Source: Zeaxanthinibacter sp. PT1
GTDB taxonomy: Bacteria > Bacteroidota > Bacteroidia > Flavobacteriales > Flavobacteriaceae
Direction: 5' to 3'
Assembly: GCF_028464225.1 (NCBI RefSeq)
Contig: NZ_JAQPCN010000004.1
Span: 186,001-250,000, forward strand
DNA: 64,000 nt
In this document: positions 1 to 8,432 of the stretch, piece by piece
Numbering within the stretch: position 1 is the first letter of the stretch
Layout: each line of letters starts with the position of its first letter
Program-made: the position numbers and the translations under genes
The notes under the pieces: model-generated
Databases searched by the model: none
Told to the model about the DNA's origin: nothing
What the model saw: only the letters and a program-made list of their open reading frames with translations

Positions 1-312
1 TTATTGATAGCTGGGAAGGAGGGATGGTTGCGTATAGACGATACCGATTTAAGTGGAGTTAAAGCGATTGTTGTAGCCCTGGGCTGGCAAGAGGCCCCGG
101 GGACCGGGATGGAATTACAATTGAGGGCGGGAAGCCCGGAAGGAGAAGTACTGGCCACCGGCACGATGAGTGTGCCTCAAAGTGGGGAGGGCACTGCTGT
201 TCCCCTTGTATTCAATAGCAGTCCGGAGGGGAGGCAATCCCTCTTTATCACCTACAAGATGGTGCAAGCACCGGAGAGTCCGCTGGTCTTTGCCAGGATC
301 ATATTCCAATAA
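1..312 (+). CDS. C-terminal fragment of a CBM6-like carbohydrate-binding protein (partial)
   Basis: The reading frame is open at the left edge, so this is the last ~103 residues of a longer protein whose start lies outside the window. The residues form an all-beta pattern with the stretch IDDTDLSGVKAIVVALGW, then a line resembling the 'gxLElRxgsPdGelLat' strand pair, then a final 'LFITYK' strand. This resembles the end of family 6 carbohydrate-binding modules, which in Bacteroidota often close large secreted ThuA / sugar dehydrogenase / cytochrome proteins. The parent enzyme cannot be told from here. It is followed at once by a strong hairpin terminator. The internal TTG at 4 is not a real start; it is simply where the window begins. 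Confidence 0.55.
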   Translation, partial: LLIAGKEGWLRIDDTDLSGVKAIVVALGWQEAPGTGMELQLRAGSPEGEVLATGTMSVPQSGEGTAVPLVFNSSPEGRQSLFITYKMVQAPESPLVFARIIFQ

Positions 313-317
313 ATAAG

Positions 318-347
318 AAAGGGTAGCAAATCGCTACCCTTTTTTTA
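318..347 (+). terminator. Rho-independent terminator after the CBM6-like gene
   Basis: GGGTAGC (321-327) pairs with GCTACCC (333-339) around a 5-nt loop and is followed by eight T residues. The T run is on the plus strand, so it ends the partial gene; the A-rich flank may also serve the convergent M1 peptidase gene. Confidence 0.8.
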
Positions 348-358
348 TGAGGTCATTT

Positions 359-1975
359 TCAGATTTCTTCCTTATCAATGTAGAAATTGGGATCCCATTG
401 CAAGTCCGTTGCTGAAGGAAGTTCTTCTGTCTTCCATTCAGCAGAAGGAAACAGCCAGTGTTCCCGGTCCCCTATAAATATACGGACCGGCATATCAAAA
501 CCTTCTACGATGTCTGTATAACGATACCGGATTTTATTGCCATCTATCTCGTATTGTAACAACGGGATATCCGTAGTTCTCAAATATTGGTCAAAGAATG
601 CAGAAAGGTCTTTCCCGCTTCTTTTACTCAGATATTGCTCTACCTGTTGCGTTGTGACAGTCTGGTGGTAAAATTCCTCGTTAAGACCCCTGAGGATAGA
701 TCGCCACAATTCGTCATCTTCTATCAATTGCCTCAGGGTGTGGAGCATATTTGCACCTTTGTAATACATATCCCCTGAACCTTCTGCATTTACGCCATAG
801 GGGCCAATGATCGGCCTGTCGTTCTGTATGTTGGCCCTGGTTCCAACTACGTATTCTGCTGCAGCTTCTTTCCCAAAGTGATAATCGAGGTACAGGTTTT
901 CCGAATAGGCCGTAAAGCTTTCATGTATCCACATATCCGCAATATCCTTATAGGTGATGTTGTTAGCAAACCATTCGTGCCCTGCCTCGTGTATGATGAT
1001 AAAATCAAATTTCAGACCCCAACCGGTACCGGATAAATCCCTGCCCAGGTATCCATTCTGGTACTGGTTCCCGTAAGTTACAGAACTCTGGTGTTCCATC
1101 CCCAGGTAGGGGACCTCTACTAACTTAAAACTATCTTCATAAAAAGGGTAGGGGCCAAACCAGTGCTCAAAGGCATCGAGCATCATCGGAACCTGCTTAA
1201 ACTGTTCTTCGGCTTTCTCTTTATTATAAGGAAGTACATAATAGTCCAGATCCAGCTTTCCCTTTTCTCCCTGGTAAGAATCCCCGAAATGAACATAATC
1301 TGCCAAGTTTACGTTGACGCCGTAGTTATTGATGGGGTTATCTACGTACCAGTGGTAAGTAATGCTATTTGCCTGCTTTTCCGTTTTGAGAAGGCGGCCG
1401 TTACCGACACCTACCAATTCTTTGGGGGTGGTAATACGTATTGCCATACTGTCTACTTCGTCATACATATGATCTTTGTTGGGCCACCAGACACTGGCTC
1501 CCAAACCCTGGTTAGAAGTGGCGACGAAAGGCTTCCCATTTTTATCGGTTTTCCAGGAAAAGCCCCCGTCCCATGGAGCACGTTTAGCTGCCCGGGGCTT
1601 GCCTTCAAAGAAAACTGTAAGCTGTTTTAAAGCTCCTTCTTCCTGGGATGCCTCCAGCTTAATAAAATGGGCATTTCCGCTGGACTCAACCTCCAGTTCT
1701 TTTCCTTCCTGGGTAACCTTGGTGATCTTCATCGGGGGTTGCAGGTCTATTTGCAGGCGATCACTTTCGTCCAGTACCCTGTATTGTACCAGGTTACTTC
1801 CGGAGATAAATTTTTTATCAGGGTCTACAGCTATCTGCAGATCGTAATAGTCCAGGTCCCACCAGGCTCTTTCCGGGGTGATACTACCCCTTAAGGTATC
1901 CTGTTCGGTAAATTCCTGGGAAAAGCCGGCAGATGCTATGCAAAATGCCAGCAGCGCAATATTGTGTTTTCTCAT
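359..1975 (-). CDS. M1 family metallopeptidase, exported
   Basis: A 538-residue gluzincin peptidase. An N-terminal signal peptide (hydrophobic residues 6-18, ending ASAGFSQ) indicates export. The zinc site is complete: HEAGH at 329-333, then exactly 18 residues, then Glu352 in the WIHES stretch (HEXXH-X18-E). The substrate-recognition motif that is GAMEN in classical M1 aminopeptidases reads LGMEH at 291-295, with Asn replaced by His. The protein is shorter than classical ~850-900 residue M1 enzymes and lacks the long helical C-terminal domain, as in many small Bacteroidota M1 proteins. Its ATG overlaps the stop of the upstream dienelactone hydrolase gene by 4 bp, so the two are co-transcribed. 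Likely role: periplasmic or surface peptide trimming; the substrate is unknown. Confidence 0.92.
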   Translation of the reverse strand: MRKHNIALLAFCIASAGFSQEFTEQDTLRGSITPERAWWDLDYYDLQIAVDPDKKFISGSNLVQYRVLDESDRLQIDLQPPMKITKVTQEGKELEVESSGNAHFIKLEASQEEGALKQLTVFFEGKPRAAKRAPWDGGFSWKTDKNGKPFVATSNQGLGASVWWPNKDHMYDEVDSMAIRITTPKELVGVGNGRLLKTEKQANSITYHWYVDNPINNYGVNVNLADYVHFGDSYQGEKGKLDLDYYVLPYNKEKAEEQFKQVPMMLDAFEHWFGPYPFYEDSFKLVEVPYLGMEHQSSVTYGNQYQNGYLGRDLSGTGWGLKFDFIIIHEAGHEWFANNITYKDIADMWIHESFTAYSENLYLDYHFGKEAAAEYVVGTRANIQNDRPIIGPYGVNAEGSGDMYYKGANMLHTLRQLIEDDELWRSILRGLNEEFYHQTVTTQQVEQYLSKRSGKDLSAFFDQYLRTTDIPLLQYEIDGNKIRYRYTDIVEGFDMPVRIFIGDREHWLFPSAEWKTEELPSATDLQWDPNFYIDKEEI

Positions 1976-2793
1976 TGTAGTTTTTCTAAAAGTGCTTTCC
2001 AGGCTGCATCATGCGCTTCTTTATTAGGGCCAGACGTTTCTTCTGCACCCCTTCTCATAAATGCATGCCCCGCACCCTCGTAAAGTACGGTTTCATAAAC
2101 CTTGCCATATTCTTCCATAGCTTCTTTGGTGGCAGGAATGGTCGCATTAACACGGTTGTCATCGCCTCCGTAAAAACCATATACCGGGCATTGTATGGCC
2201 TGTAAGATACTTTTATCTTCAGGTGCTGTCCCATAAAATACCATCGCCCTTTTTAATTCATTATTATTGGTGGCATAACGAAATGTCTGGGATCCACCCC
2301 AGCAGAAACCAATAACTGAAACTGTCCCGGTAGAAGAGGGTAATCCTTTTACATGTTGAAAAACCCTGTCCAGGTCTTTTGTAACTCCATCAGGGTCCAG
2401 GTTGTAAAGGGCTTCCCTGGCCTTATCCGAATTTTCAAAATCGGTTGTACGTTCTTTACCTTCTACAGTGTTCGAGATAAGATCCGGTGCGATGACCAGG
2501 AACCCCTGTCCTGCAAGGGAATCGGCAAAACTCCGTGCCCAGTCATTGAGTCCCCGGTTCTCGTGAATTACAATAACTGCATCGGTATTCTCATCGCGCT
2601 CAGGGTAAACCAGGAATGCTTTCAGCACAGAGCCGTTTTCCCTTTCCAGGCTGATCCATTCGTGGTGACGCGTAGATGCAGAAAGCTGATAAGAGGATTC
2701 TCCCTGCTGGGCCATCACCGTCTTTTTTTGTTCTTGCCTGCAACCAATAGCCACCAGGCATAGGAAGAATGTTATGCTTAGCTTTTTCATCAT
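1972..2793 (-). CDS. Dienelactone hydrolase family lipoprotein
   Basis: A 273-residue alpha/beta hydrolase of the dienelactone hydrolase family. The N-terminus is a lipoprotein signal with Cys18 in the lipobox (VAIGC). Family residues visible are Glu78 (HENRG), nucleophile Cys164 in GFCWGG, Asp211 in YGGDD and His243 in GAGHAF, giving a Cys-Asp-His triad with the Glu switch. Known members hydrolyse dienelactones, but most Bacteroidota homologues are uncharacterised esterases or hydrolases. The gene heads a two-gene unit with the M1 peptidase, overlapping it by 4 bp. It probably acts in the periplasm, anchored to a membrane. The substrate cannot be inferred from the neighbours. Confidence 0.88.
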   Translation of the reverse strand: MMKKLSITFFLCLVAIGCRQEQKKTVMAQQGESSYQLSASTRHHEWISLERENGSVLKAFLVYPERDENTDAVIVIHENRGLNDWARSFADSLAGQGFLVIAPDLISNTVEGKERTTDFENSDKAREALYNLDPDGVTKDLDRVFQHVKGLPSSTGTVSVIGFCWGGSQTFRYATNNNELKRAMVFYGTAPEDKSILQAIQCPVYGFYGGDDNRVNATIPATKEAMEEYGKVYETVLYEGAGHAFMRRGAEETSGPNKEAHDAAWKALLEKLQ

Positions 2794-2875
2794 ATTTTGA
2801 TTTAGTGCTTAATACCGATTTCAGCTGCTTCCCTTTTGCGGCAGTAGCATCCTGTAATTACGCTGTTAAGCTGTT

Positions 2876-4210
2876 TTAGTCCCTCATAATCTGGTTTGGG
2901 AAAACCACCATACTTTCAAACCCATTTGCACCCACTGCAGCCACACCGAAAAAGTAATTATCAATGACAATACCCTCCAGGGTATGCGAGGTCGTATTAC
3001 TTACCGGCCTGTTGTGGTCCCAGGTAGGGGAGGTGGTGTCCCTCCAATAGATCTTATAACCTTCTGCTCCCTCCACGGCACTCCATGCAAGTTTGGCCGA
3101 TGGTTCTACAATTCCCCCAATCTTGACGGTATCCGGAGCCGGGGGTGCCCAGGCCAGTGAAGCCAGGTTGATGGCGTTAACCGCGGTGAGCTTGGCTGCA
3201 TAATCAAAATTCACATGTTCCAGCACATCCCCATAAGCGATGCCGTTCTCTGTACGTATGTCCTGGTGTTGTTGGGTATAATTTTCGTGAGCCTCCATGA
3301 TCCGTATACCGGCAAACCCGGCATCGTTAAAAGGCCTGTGATGCCCGCCTCGTCCAAAGCGATCCAGACGGTAGATCATCATAGGGTTCATCTCCGGCAT
3401 AAAACGCCGGGTTGTCTTATGGACGTATCGGGCCAGTTGCCTGGATATACCGTCTACTTCACCCCCGTAAAATCTTCGTGCCTTTCGTTCCTCCTCGGTT
3501 TCGGTAGGGGGAACAGGCTCTGAAAATATCCGGAAATCCCTGTTGCTTACCACGCCGTCTACCCCTGTGATATTACCGATCATATCATTATTAAGGATCC
3601 CGATGATCTCCCATCCTTTTTCCTTGGCATAAGCGGCCAGGCTTTTGCCGCCAAACAATCCTTGTTCTTCACCGGATAAACCGACAAAGATGATACTGCT
3701 GTCAAAATCGTATTTAGACAAAACCCTCGCAGCCTCAATGGTGCCGGCCATACCACTGGCATTATCATTTGCTCCGGGAGAATCAGAGGTGTAGTCCGTG
3801 GGATCGCTGACCCTGCTGTCTATATCACCACTCATAATGATATAGCGATTAGGATATTTTTTTCCGCGTTTAACTGCCACGACATTCACGACTTCTACAT
3901 CCTTCACTATCCTGGCATTAGTACCTTTTTCTATGAGCTCTTTCTGGTAGAACACCTCCAGGCAATCCTGGCAGTTGGCAGAGATATTTTCAAATTCACT
4001 TTTTATCCAGCGTCGGGCTGCACCGATTCCCCTGCTGTCCGAAATCGTGTCGCTCAGGGTATGGCGGGTACCAAAGTTAGCCAGTTTAGCGACATCCTGC
4101 CCGATGCGCTCTGCCGATACATTATTGATGATGTTGTAGATGTCTGCCTCTGACTGGGAATAGCTCTGCATCCCGATGAAGAGGAGTAGGGGTAGTATAA
4201 TTTTTCTCAT
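2876..4210 (-). CDS. M28 family metallopeptidase with C-terminal fibronectin type III domain
   Basis: A 444-residue exported peptidase: signal peptide 1-18 (ends SYSQS), M28 catalytic domain about 80-350, then a fibronectin type III-like domain about 355-440 with the typical 'LAWSAVEGAEGYKIYWRD' strand pattern. Metal-site residues visible are Asp149 (GANDN), Glu181/Glu182 (SGEEQG), Asp209 (LNNDMIGN) and His308 (MEAHENY). The first ligand position, usually His in a GHxDS context, reads SGDIDS here (Asp129). M28 enzymes are di-zinc exo-aminopeptidases. The ATG sits in the 3' arm of an 8-bp inverted repeat (4209-4228). It is 82 bp upstream of the dienelactone hydrolase gene on the same strand and may be transcribed with it. 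Confidence 0.9.
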   Translation of the reverse strand: MRKIILPLLLFIGMQSYSQSEADIYNIINNVSAERIGQDVAKLANFGTRHTLSDTISDSRGIGAARRWIKSEFENISANCQDCLEVFYQKELIEKGTNARIVKDVEVVNVVAVKRGKKYPNRYIIMSGDIDSRVSDPTDYTSDSPGANDNASGMAGTIEAARVLSKYDFDSSIIFVGLSGEEQGLFGGKSLAAYAKEKGWEIIGILNNDMIGNITGVDGVVSNRDFRIFSEPVPPTETEEERKARRFYGGEVDGISRQLARYVHKTTRRFMPEMNPMMIYRLDRFGRGGHHRPFNDAGFAGIRIMEAHENYTQQHQDIRTENGIAYGDVLEHVNFDYAAKLTAVNAINLASLAWAPPAPDTVKIGGIVEPSAKLAWSAVEGAEGYKIYWRDTTSPTWDHNRPVSNTTSHTLEGIVIDNYFFGVAAVGANGFESMVVFPNQIMRD

Positions 4211-4228
4211 TCGTTAAAGATAACGAAT
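4209..4228 (-). promoter_or_regulatory. Inverted repeat covering the M28 peptidase start codon
   Basis: ATTCGTTA and TAACGAAT are perfect 8-bp arms around AAGA. On the minus-strand message the ATG lies at the end of the 3' arm, so the hairpin could hide the start codon; it could equally be a protein-binding palindrome. Seen in sequence; function is inference. Confidence 0.35.
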
Positions 4229-4311
4229 AATAACACTTTTATGAAAAAGGAACAGTGTCCTTCATTAAGGAAAAGGATTCATTCTTGAGCCCTTTTCTAA
4301 TCAATGGGCCT

Positions 4312-6516
4312 TTACTGAAACCTGCTCAGCAAGCCCCTGACATTCTTAATACTGTCCAGAAAATACTTGGCCTGGGTTTTTTGACGGCCAACCTTGACGG
4401 TGACGGCAGAGTCCGGTAGCTCCTGGAACATGAACTCGTCAGTCCAGTCGTCCCCGATCGCAAATACAAAATCGTATTCTTTTTCTGCATAAACCCGCAT
4501 TGTTGCCCTTCCTTTGTTCACATTACTGCTCTTAATTTCCATTACCTTATTCCCGTTTAACACGCTGAGGTCGTCGTTGGCAATAAGGCTCCTTAGCACC
4601 GTATTCAGTTCCGCTGCCCTTTTCTGCCCGAAATCCGGGTCGGTCTTGCGGTAGTGCCATGCCAGTGAATAATTCTTTTCTTCGATAAAACTTCCGGGGG
4701 TCCGGTCTACAAAGGACTCCAGAACAGGTCTGATCTTAGACATCCAATCTTTCTTTACATTTTCCAGCAATCGGAAATCCTCACCTTCCTTAGAGATCCA
4801 AACGCCATGTTCCACGATCATGTTATATCCTTTGGGCTGGAACCATTTGGAAAAGGTTTCTTTATCCCGACCACTCACCAGGTAAACATCCGTATTTTTC
4901 AGGGCGTAAAGGGAGTCGAGAAGTTCATATAATTCGTCGTCCGGCCCGGCCTGTTGCGGGTCGTTATGAAATCCGGCCAGTGTACCGTCGTAATCCAGGA
5001 ATAAGAGGCGTCTTTCCGCTGACTGGAAGTCTGATAAGATAATATTCATAAGGTCAACGGATAGTCTCCTGGCGACATAAGACGGGTCTTTCTGCCCCTG
5101 TTCTGTCAGGGATCCCATAAAGTCCTTGGCCCAGTTTTCCACATTGTAGCGCTCTAATCGCTTTTGTAAAACTGCGTTCCTGGATTTTTGTTCCTCTAAA
5201 GGCATATTAATGGCCTGATCTAGGGTGTCTGCGATCTCCTCAAAGTTATTGGGATTAATCAGCAGGGCTTCATTCATTTCATTGGCAGATCCGGCCATCT
5301 CGCTTAGAATGAGCACTCCACTCTGGTCTGTACGTGTAGCGATATATTCCTTCGCTACCAGGTTCATCCCGTCCCTGATCGGGGTCAGCCAGGCGATGTC
5401 ACAGGTCGTATAAAGGTCGATGAGGTTCTCAAAAGGCATAGAGCGATAAAAGTACCAGATGGGGGTCCAGTTTACCGTGGCAAATTCACCATTGATACGG
5501 CCTACCAGTTCGTCAACTTCTTTTTTGAGCAATTGATACTGGGGCACGTTAGAACGGGAAGGAACAGCAAGTATGATCAGGCGAACCTTCTCCTTGTATT
5601 GTGGGTATTTGTTCAGGAAATATTCAAAGGCATTCAGTCTTTTCGCAATCCCCTTGGTATAATCAAGTCGGTCTATGGATAGCAGGAATTTAGCATCCGG
5701 GCTCAGGTTTTTATGAAGGTTCAGTCTTTTCTGCAGTTCTGAATGTTCATCTTCCTTCCGCTGAGCGTGTTGGGCAGCCGTCTCGCTGAATTTCTTATAA
5801 TCTATCCCCATGGGGAAGGAATCCACTTCTACCATCCGCTCCTCGTAGTATATGTCGTTAAAACTTACCTCTAAACCTAATAGTCGCCTTACAGAACTTA
5901 GAAAGTGCCGTTCATAATCATAGGTGTGAAAGCCAATGAGATCAGATCCCAACAGGCCCTCGAGGATCTCCTTCCTCCAGGGAAGCGTCCGGAAAATCTC
6001 GTAAGAAGGAAAAGGAATATGCAAAAAGAATCCGATGGAAATATCCGGTAATTGCTCCCGGACCATCTGGGGCACCAGCATCAACTGGTAATCGTGTACC
6101 CATATGGTATCGTCCGGATCTGCTTTTTCAATAATGGCATCGGCAAACTTCTGGTTCACGGTCTGGTAGGATTCCCAGCTGTCCCATTCAAATTCCGTAT
6201 ACTCCATAAAGTAATGGAAGAGTGGCCATATGGTACGGTTGCTGAAACCATAATAGAAACCATCAATGTCTTCCTTGGTCAATTGCACTTTTGAGGAACC
6301 GTGTTCTGCGAGTGCAGCATCAATTTTTGGTTCCAGCTCATCAGAGATGTCCTCCTCGACGAGTCCGCTCCACCCAATCCATAAACTGTCCCCGTCAGAA
6401 TGCACAGATTTCATGCCTGTAGCCAATCCCCCTACACTTGGGATGGCATTGATTGTCCCATTGCTGATTTCTAATTGAACAGGGAGTCTGTTTGATATTA
6501 TGATAGTTTTAGCCAT
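4312..6516 (-). CDS. Bifunctional trehalose-6-phosphate synthase / trehalose-6-phosphate phosphatase
   Basis: A 734-residue fusion that makes trehalose from UDP- (or ADP-)glucose and glucose 6-phosphate. The N-terminal GT20 synthase (1 to ~470) shows GGLATGM (29-35), WVHDYQ (139-144), the FLHIPFPS stretch, RLDYTKG (283-289) and RDGMNLVAKEY (381-391). The C-terminal HAD phosphatase (~500-734) shows DYDGT with nucleophile Asp508, the VSGRD motif and GDDWTDE. All catalytic landmarks of both halves are present, so both activities are expected. It is cytoplasmic. It is divergent from the GH15 gene across 105 bp, an arrangement that suggests coordinated trehalose metabolism. No textbook TAnnTTTG element is visible in front of it. 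Confidence 0.95.
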   Translation of the reverse strand: MAKTIIISNRLPVQLEISNGTINAIPSVGGLATGMKSVHSDGDSLWIGWSGLVEEDISDELEPKIDAALAEHGSSKVQLTKEDIDGFYYGFSNRTIWPLFHYFMEYTEFEWDSWESYQTVNQKFADAIIEKADPDDTIWVHDYQLMLVPQMVREQLPDISIGFFLHIPFPSYEIFRTLPWRKEILEGLLGSDLIGFHTYDYERHFLSSVRRLLGLEVSFNDIYYEERMVEVDSFPMGIDYKKFSETAAQHAQRKEDEHSELQKRLNLHKNLSPDAKFLLSIDRLDYTKGIAKRLNAFEYFLNKYPQYKEKVRLIILAVPSRSNVPQYQLLKKEVDELVGRINGEFATVNWTPIWYFYRSMPFENLIDLYTTCDIAWLTPIRDGMNLVAKEYIATRTDQSGVLILSEMAGSANEMNEALLINPNNFEEIADTLDQAINMPLEEQKSRNAVLQKRLERYNVENWAKDFMGSLTEQGQKDPSYVARRLSVDLMNIILSDFQSAERRLLFLDYDGTLAGFHNDPQQAGPDDELYELLDSLYALKNTDVYLVSGRDKETFSKWFQPKGYNMIVEHGVWISKEGEDFRLLENVKKDWMSKIRPVLESFVDRTPGSFIEEKNYSLAWHYRKTDPDFGQKRAAELNTVLRSLIANDDLSVLNGNKVMEIKSSNVNKGRATMRVYAEKEYDFVFAIGDDWTDEFMFQELPDSAVTVKVGRQKTQAKYFLDSIKNVRGLLSRFQ

Positions 6517-6621
6517 AATGCCGTTTATTTTCCGATGATTCCTTTTGTATTTTATCTAAATTTCGGTAAAATCAGAAGTAATAACAATTAATGTCATCGA
6601 TAAAGATAATTATATAACGAT

Positions 6622-8424
6622 ATGGACAATCTGGATTATGGAATAATAGGGAATTGCAGGAGTGCGGCATTGGTATCTAAGAACGGCTCAATAGATTGGT
6701 GTTGCCTGCCCGAATTTGATTCTTCTTCCGTCTTTGCAAAATTGCTGGACGAAAAGATCGGTGGCAGTTTTGAAATCCTGGTAACGGATGATTATTCTAT
6801 CAACCAGAAATATTTAAAGCGCACCGCCTTACTGGTCACAACTTTTTCTAACGGGGAAGACAGTTTTGAGGTATACGATTTCATGCCCCGCTACCACAAA
6901 GAGGGTGGTGGCTATCACGCACCACCGGAAATAGTACGCTATTTTAGCCCCACATCCGGTAAGCCAAAGTTCAGGGTGAAGTACGAGCCTAAGCTGGAAT
7001 ATGCTGCCGGGGAGACCGAAACCTATGTCAAGCGAAATTTTGTGGCCAGCCTGACCTACGGTGATAAATTTGACACCGTCTTCCTATATACCAGCTTTAA
7101 TAAAAATGCCGTGGTTGAAGGAAGGGAAATTGAACTGACCGAAGACGGCTATTTCTCTATGGCCTACAACGAGAAGATCTTCAGATCCACGGTAAATTCG
7201 GCCTACCTGGATATGGAGAGAACCAAGGTGTATTGGTTAAACTGGAGCAGTCGTACTTCTCGCTACACACAATATACCCAACAGATCAACCGTAGCGCGA
7301 TAACCCTGAAAATGCTGAGCTACGATCGTTCCGGGGCTGTACTCGCAGCAGCAACCACATCTTTGCCGGAGACCATAGGAGAAGTACGCAACTGGGATTA
7401 CCGGTTTTGCTGGATCAGGGATGCCTCCATGGTGGTAAAGGTAGTTTCAGACCTCGGCCATAAGAACATCGCCAGGCGATACCTTAAATTCATTATAGAC
7501 CTGATCCCGGACAAAGACGAGAAGCTGCAGATCATGTATGGGATAAACAAGGAGAAGAAGCTTACCGAAGAAACCCTGGATCATCTCAGTGGCTATAAAG
7601 GATCCAAACCTGTAAGGATTGGGAATGCCGCCTATGCACAACGGCAAAATGATATTTACGGTATCCTGATGGATGTGATTCACGCCCAACTGGTACGCTT
7701 CCAAACCGATATTGAGAACGGGGAAGAACTGTGGACCATCACAAAGGGAATCGTGTGGATCGTTGGGAAGCACTGGCAGGAACCCGATAAGGGAATCTGG
7801 GAATTCCGTACAGAAGACCGGCACTTTACCTTCTCCAAGATGCTGTGCTGGGTAGCGGTAGACCGGGCCATCAAGGTGGCGAGAATCTTCGGGAAGACGC
7901 ATAAGATAGAGAAATGGAAATTGCTGGAACAACAAATAAAGTCTGATATCCACGAGAATGCCTGGAACGATAATGTAAAAGCCTTTACCCAATCTTACGG
8001 TTCCGAATTCCTGGATGCCTCGGTATTGCTGATGGAATCTTACGGGTTTATCGATGCAAAAGATCCAAAATATATCAGTACCGTTCATGCTGTGGAAAGA
8101 GAACTCAGTAATGATGGCCTGCTGTATCGCTATAAGAATGAAGATGACTTTGGACTTCCGTCCTCCTCATTTACCATCTGTACCTTCTGGTTTATTAACA
8201 GCCTGTTTAAGATAGGGGAGGAGGAGAAAGCGAAAAAACTCTTTGATCAACTGCTCAGCTACAGTAACCACCTGGGGTTATTCAGTGAAGATATCGACTT
8301 TAAGACGAAACGACTGCTGGGGAATTTCCCGCAGGCCTACTCACACCTGGCATTGATAGAATGTGCTATCAACTTTTCCAGGAAAGCCAGCGAAGAGCAG
8401 GTACGCGCCAATATGGAAGAGTAA
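6622..8424 (+). CDS. Glycoside hydrolase family 15 protein (glucoamylase / trehalase-like)
   Basis: A 600-residue cytoplasmic GH15 protein with no signal peptide. The N-terminal beta-sandwich domain starts 'YGIIGNCRSAALVSKNGSI', typical of the family, and the (alpha/alpha)6 barrel begins near 240 with WDYRFCWIRD (258-267). A likely catalytic acid is Glu394 in GIWEFR followed by HFTFSKMLCW, the pattern also seen in actinobacterial GH15 trehalases. GH15 inverting enzymes release glucose from alpha-glucans or, in some clades, cleave trehalose. Its position divergent from the trehalose synthase fusion favours a trehalose- or maltodextrin-related role (inference). The stop is only 8 bp from the convergent decarboxylase gene. 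Confidence 0.9.
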   Translation: MDNLDYGIIGNCRSAALVSKNGSIDWCCLPEFDSSSVFAKLLDEKIGGSFEILVTDDYSINQKYLKRTALLVTTFSNGEDSFEVYDFMPRYHKEGGGYHAPPEIVRYFSPTSGKPKFRVKYEPKLEYAAGETETYVKRNFVASLTYGDKFDTVFLYTSFNKNAVVEGREIELTEDGYFSMAYNEKIFRSTVNSAYLDMERTKVYWLNWSSRTSRYTQYTQQINRSAITLKMLSYDRSGAVLAAATTSLPETIGEVRNWDYRFCWIRDASMVVKVVSDLGHKNIARRYLKFIIDLIPDKDEKLQIMYGINKEKKLTEETLDHLSGYKGSKPVRIGNAAYAQRQNDIYGILMDVIHAQLVRFQTDIENGEELWTITKGIVWIVGKHWQEPDKGIWEFRTEDRHFTFSKMLCWVAVDRAIKVARIFGKTHKIEKWKLLEQQIKSDIHENAWNDNVKAFTQSYGSEFLDASVLLMESYGFIDAKDPKYISTVHAVERELSNDGLLYRYKNEDDFGLPSSSFTICTFWFINSLFKIGEEEKAKKLFDQLLSYSNHLGLFSEDIDFKTKRLLGNFPQAYSHLALIECAINFSRKASEEQVRANMEE

Positions 8425-8432
8425 TAAAATAT

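Noticed and set aside
359-1975. Inactive M1 peptidase because the GAMEN motif reads GMEH
   Set aside because: The zinc site HEXXH-X18-E is intact, and I believe GMEH-type sequences are usual in small Bacteroidota M1 proteins.
7447-8088. Long open frame (213 codons) antisense to the GH15 gene
   Set aside because: It lies wholly inside a well-supported gene, its protein shows no family pattern, and its composition is that of a shadow frame.
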